Shown piece by piece: positions 62,501 to 64,000 of a stretch of 64,000 nucleotides of DNA (position 1 is the first letter of the stretch; every line of letters begins with the position of its first letter). Under the pieces are notes generated by a model. The model ran no database searches and had not been told where the DNA came from. It saw only the letters and a program-made list of their open reading frames with translations. This DNA comes from Vanilla planifolia (taxonomy: Eukaryota > Streptophyta > Magnoliopsida > Asparagales > Orchidaceae). The stretch covers positions 112,545-176,544 of the forward strand of contig JAIUJO010000443.1 in assembly GCA_023846275.1 (NCBI GenBank). The letters are read 5' to 3'. Made by a program: the position numbers and the translations under genes.

Positions 62501-64000
62501 TACACATATGAACACATGCACACACACACCTACTCCCATATGTACACCTATACACACACACACACACACTTGTACACACACTTACAAATACACATACCCC
62601 ATACACATGCACATACACATACACATACACATACACACATTAAAAAAACCATGCACATATGCTTACATGAGTACATGCATGCAAATATATGTATATGGAC
62701 ATGCAAACTCATGTACTCACACTCACATGCACATACATGCACCTACATGCATCCACACGCACACATGCACATGCGTACACATGAGCACACATGCACAAAC
62801 ATGCATGTAAGTGCATGTGAAAATAGGCACACACACATACACAGACACAGACACATGTATGCATGCACAAACATACATACTCATCTACACACAAGTGTGT
62901 ATGCACTCACACATACACTAACACCCACGCACATGCAAAATTGCATACTCGTGCACTTGTAACACACATTCACATGATCACAAAAACAAGTGTGTGTGTA
63001 TACACATGCACAAATATATACAAACAAAATACAGTTGTACAAACACACACACATATTCACAGACACATGCACTTGTGCACACATTTATATGCACACACAC
63101 ACATGCACGCATGCACACGTGCATGCATGTATGAACTCACACATAAATATAGGCACACATGGATGAACCCACACATGAACAAACAAGTACATATAAACAC
63201 ACACAAAACATGCACATGAACATACAAGAACATACATGCATGCACATACACACACACACACAAACATGCATGCACACACAAGCACACACACATTCATACA
63301 CTTAGGCACAAACATTCTCACACATAGATGCATGCACATGCACTCTTGCACATGAAAACTCACATCGATCCACATGCACACACGCACCCACACATGCACA
63401 AACTCTATCCATATGCCCACAAACATAGACCTGTTGGCTCACACACACATGTATATGCAGAATCATGTAGACACATGCATATATACATGGATACACATGT
63501 ACATGCACATGCATAGGTAAACACACACATGCATATGCATGCACATACATACATGCACAAACACTCACAAATGCACGCATACATGCACAACTATGCAAGT
63601 ATACACAACACTTTCATGCACAAAGATATATACACACACACACGCACAAGTACGTATGGATACACATGTGAACATGCATATACACATGCATAAGCATACA
63701 TACACATAGAAATGCACATACATATACACACCCTCTCATACACATGTGCACCCACACACATAGACTTAGACATGCAAGAATATGCAGATATTAAGAACAA
63801 AATAACACATGCATATATATAGAAACCCACACATGCATGCATAAATACACATATACATGAGTAGATGCAAACACACACATGGACATGAACAATGCACAAA
63901 CTCATGGACTCACCCAAACACATGCACGTGGAAATAGACACACATATGCACAGATGCACACATGCACATGCACACACATACAAATGTACATGCACACACA
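55575..64000. repeat. CA-rich degenerate alternating block, runs to the window end
   Basis: The plus strand again is built of ACACAC, ATGCAC and CATACA words, in the same orientation as 41570-49270. No gene or RNA is recognised; open frames here are compositional. Local substructure includes the (AT)29 tract and a short duplication at about 62017-62100 against 62231-62290 (CACAAACATATGCACACATG followed by a GCATTAACACA word). One stretch (about 61840-61905) resembles the reverse complement of about 195-260. Confidence 0.9.
59479..59536. repeat. (AT)29 microsatellite
   Basis: This pure 58-bp AT alternation is the longest perfect simple repeat in the window. It is flanked by CATACTAAC on the left and GCACACATAAAC on the right. 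It is likely highly polymorphic and prone to cruciform extrusion. Confidence 0.97.

Noticed and set aside
1..64000. CRISPR array
   Set aside because: Repeats are dinucleotide-based or adjacent tandems with no regular spacer pattern, and the copia element shows eukaryotic DNA.
1..64000. Telomeric repeat array
   Set aside because: No TTTAGGG, TTAGGG or related G-rich unit repeats occur; the unit is TG/CA without G3 periodicity.
1..64000. tRNA or rRNA genes
   Set aside because: I saw no cloverleaf with intact A and B box words and no conserved rRNA segments. The only tRNA-related sequence is the PBS-like site.
1..64000. A new defence, enzymatic or other gene-based system
   Set aside because: No protein-coding locus other than the dead retrotransposon is supported, so there is no gene set from which to propose one.

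Overview
This is non-coding, repeat-dominated eukaryotic nuclear DNA. I find no intact host gene, rRNA, tRNA or CRISPR array. The only recognisable protein-coding material is one decayed Ty1/copia LTR retrotransposon on the minus strand. Its Gag carries a UBN2-like core, an acidic tract and two zinc-knuckle relics, with a VWVPK-like linker before the protease DSG. That architecture resembles plant Sirevirus-type copia elements, so a seed plant is the likely source; the species cannot be told.

Layout. (1) 1-41547: TG-rich plus strand, a degenerate, mostly alternating pyrimidine-purine sequence built from TG, CA and TA steps. Pure (TG)n runs are short (the longest I saw is 26 bp at 36893-36918). 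(2) About 41548-41570: an abrupt strand switch. (3) 41570-49270: the same kind of sequence in the opposite orientation (CA-rich plus strand). (4) About 49270-55570: an ordinary AT-rich island holding the copia element (about 49378-54986, minus strand) and some unassigned flank. (5) 55575-64000: CA-rich sequence again, with a 58-bp (AT)29 tract.

The TG/CA sequence is not featureless. Aligning marker words by eye shows diverged higher-order duplications. There is a 2.7-kb direct tandem pair (about 8420-11150 and 11200-13745). There is an inverted pair of about 3.8 kb (24400-28150 on plus against 42000-45950 on minus). Smaller tandem duplications have units of about 640, 106, 48, 34, 205-245 and 24 bp. 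The region therefore seems to have grown by segmental duplication and inversion as well as by dinucleotide slippage.

The many long open frames in the TG/CA blocks (Cys/Val/Met/Tyr-rich one way, His/Thr-rich the other) follow from the composition and are not annotated as genes. In the retroelement, gag, protease, integrase, reverse transcriptase and RNase H are all recognisable in the expected order but are broken by stops and frameshifts. The RT catalytic box reads YVYD. The element is dead but nearly full length, apart from a badly truncated or diverged 3' LTR at the junction with the CA block.
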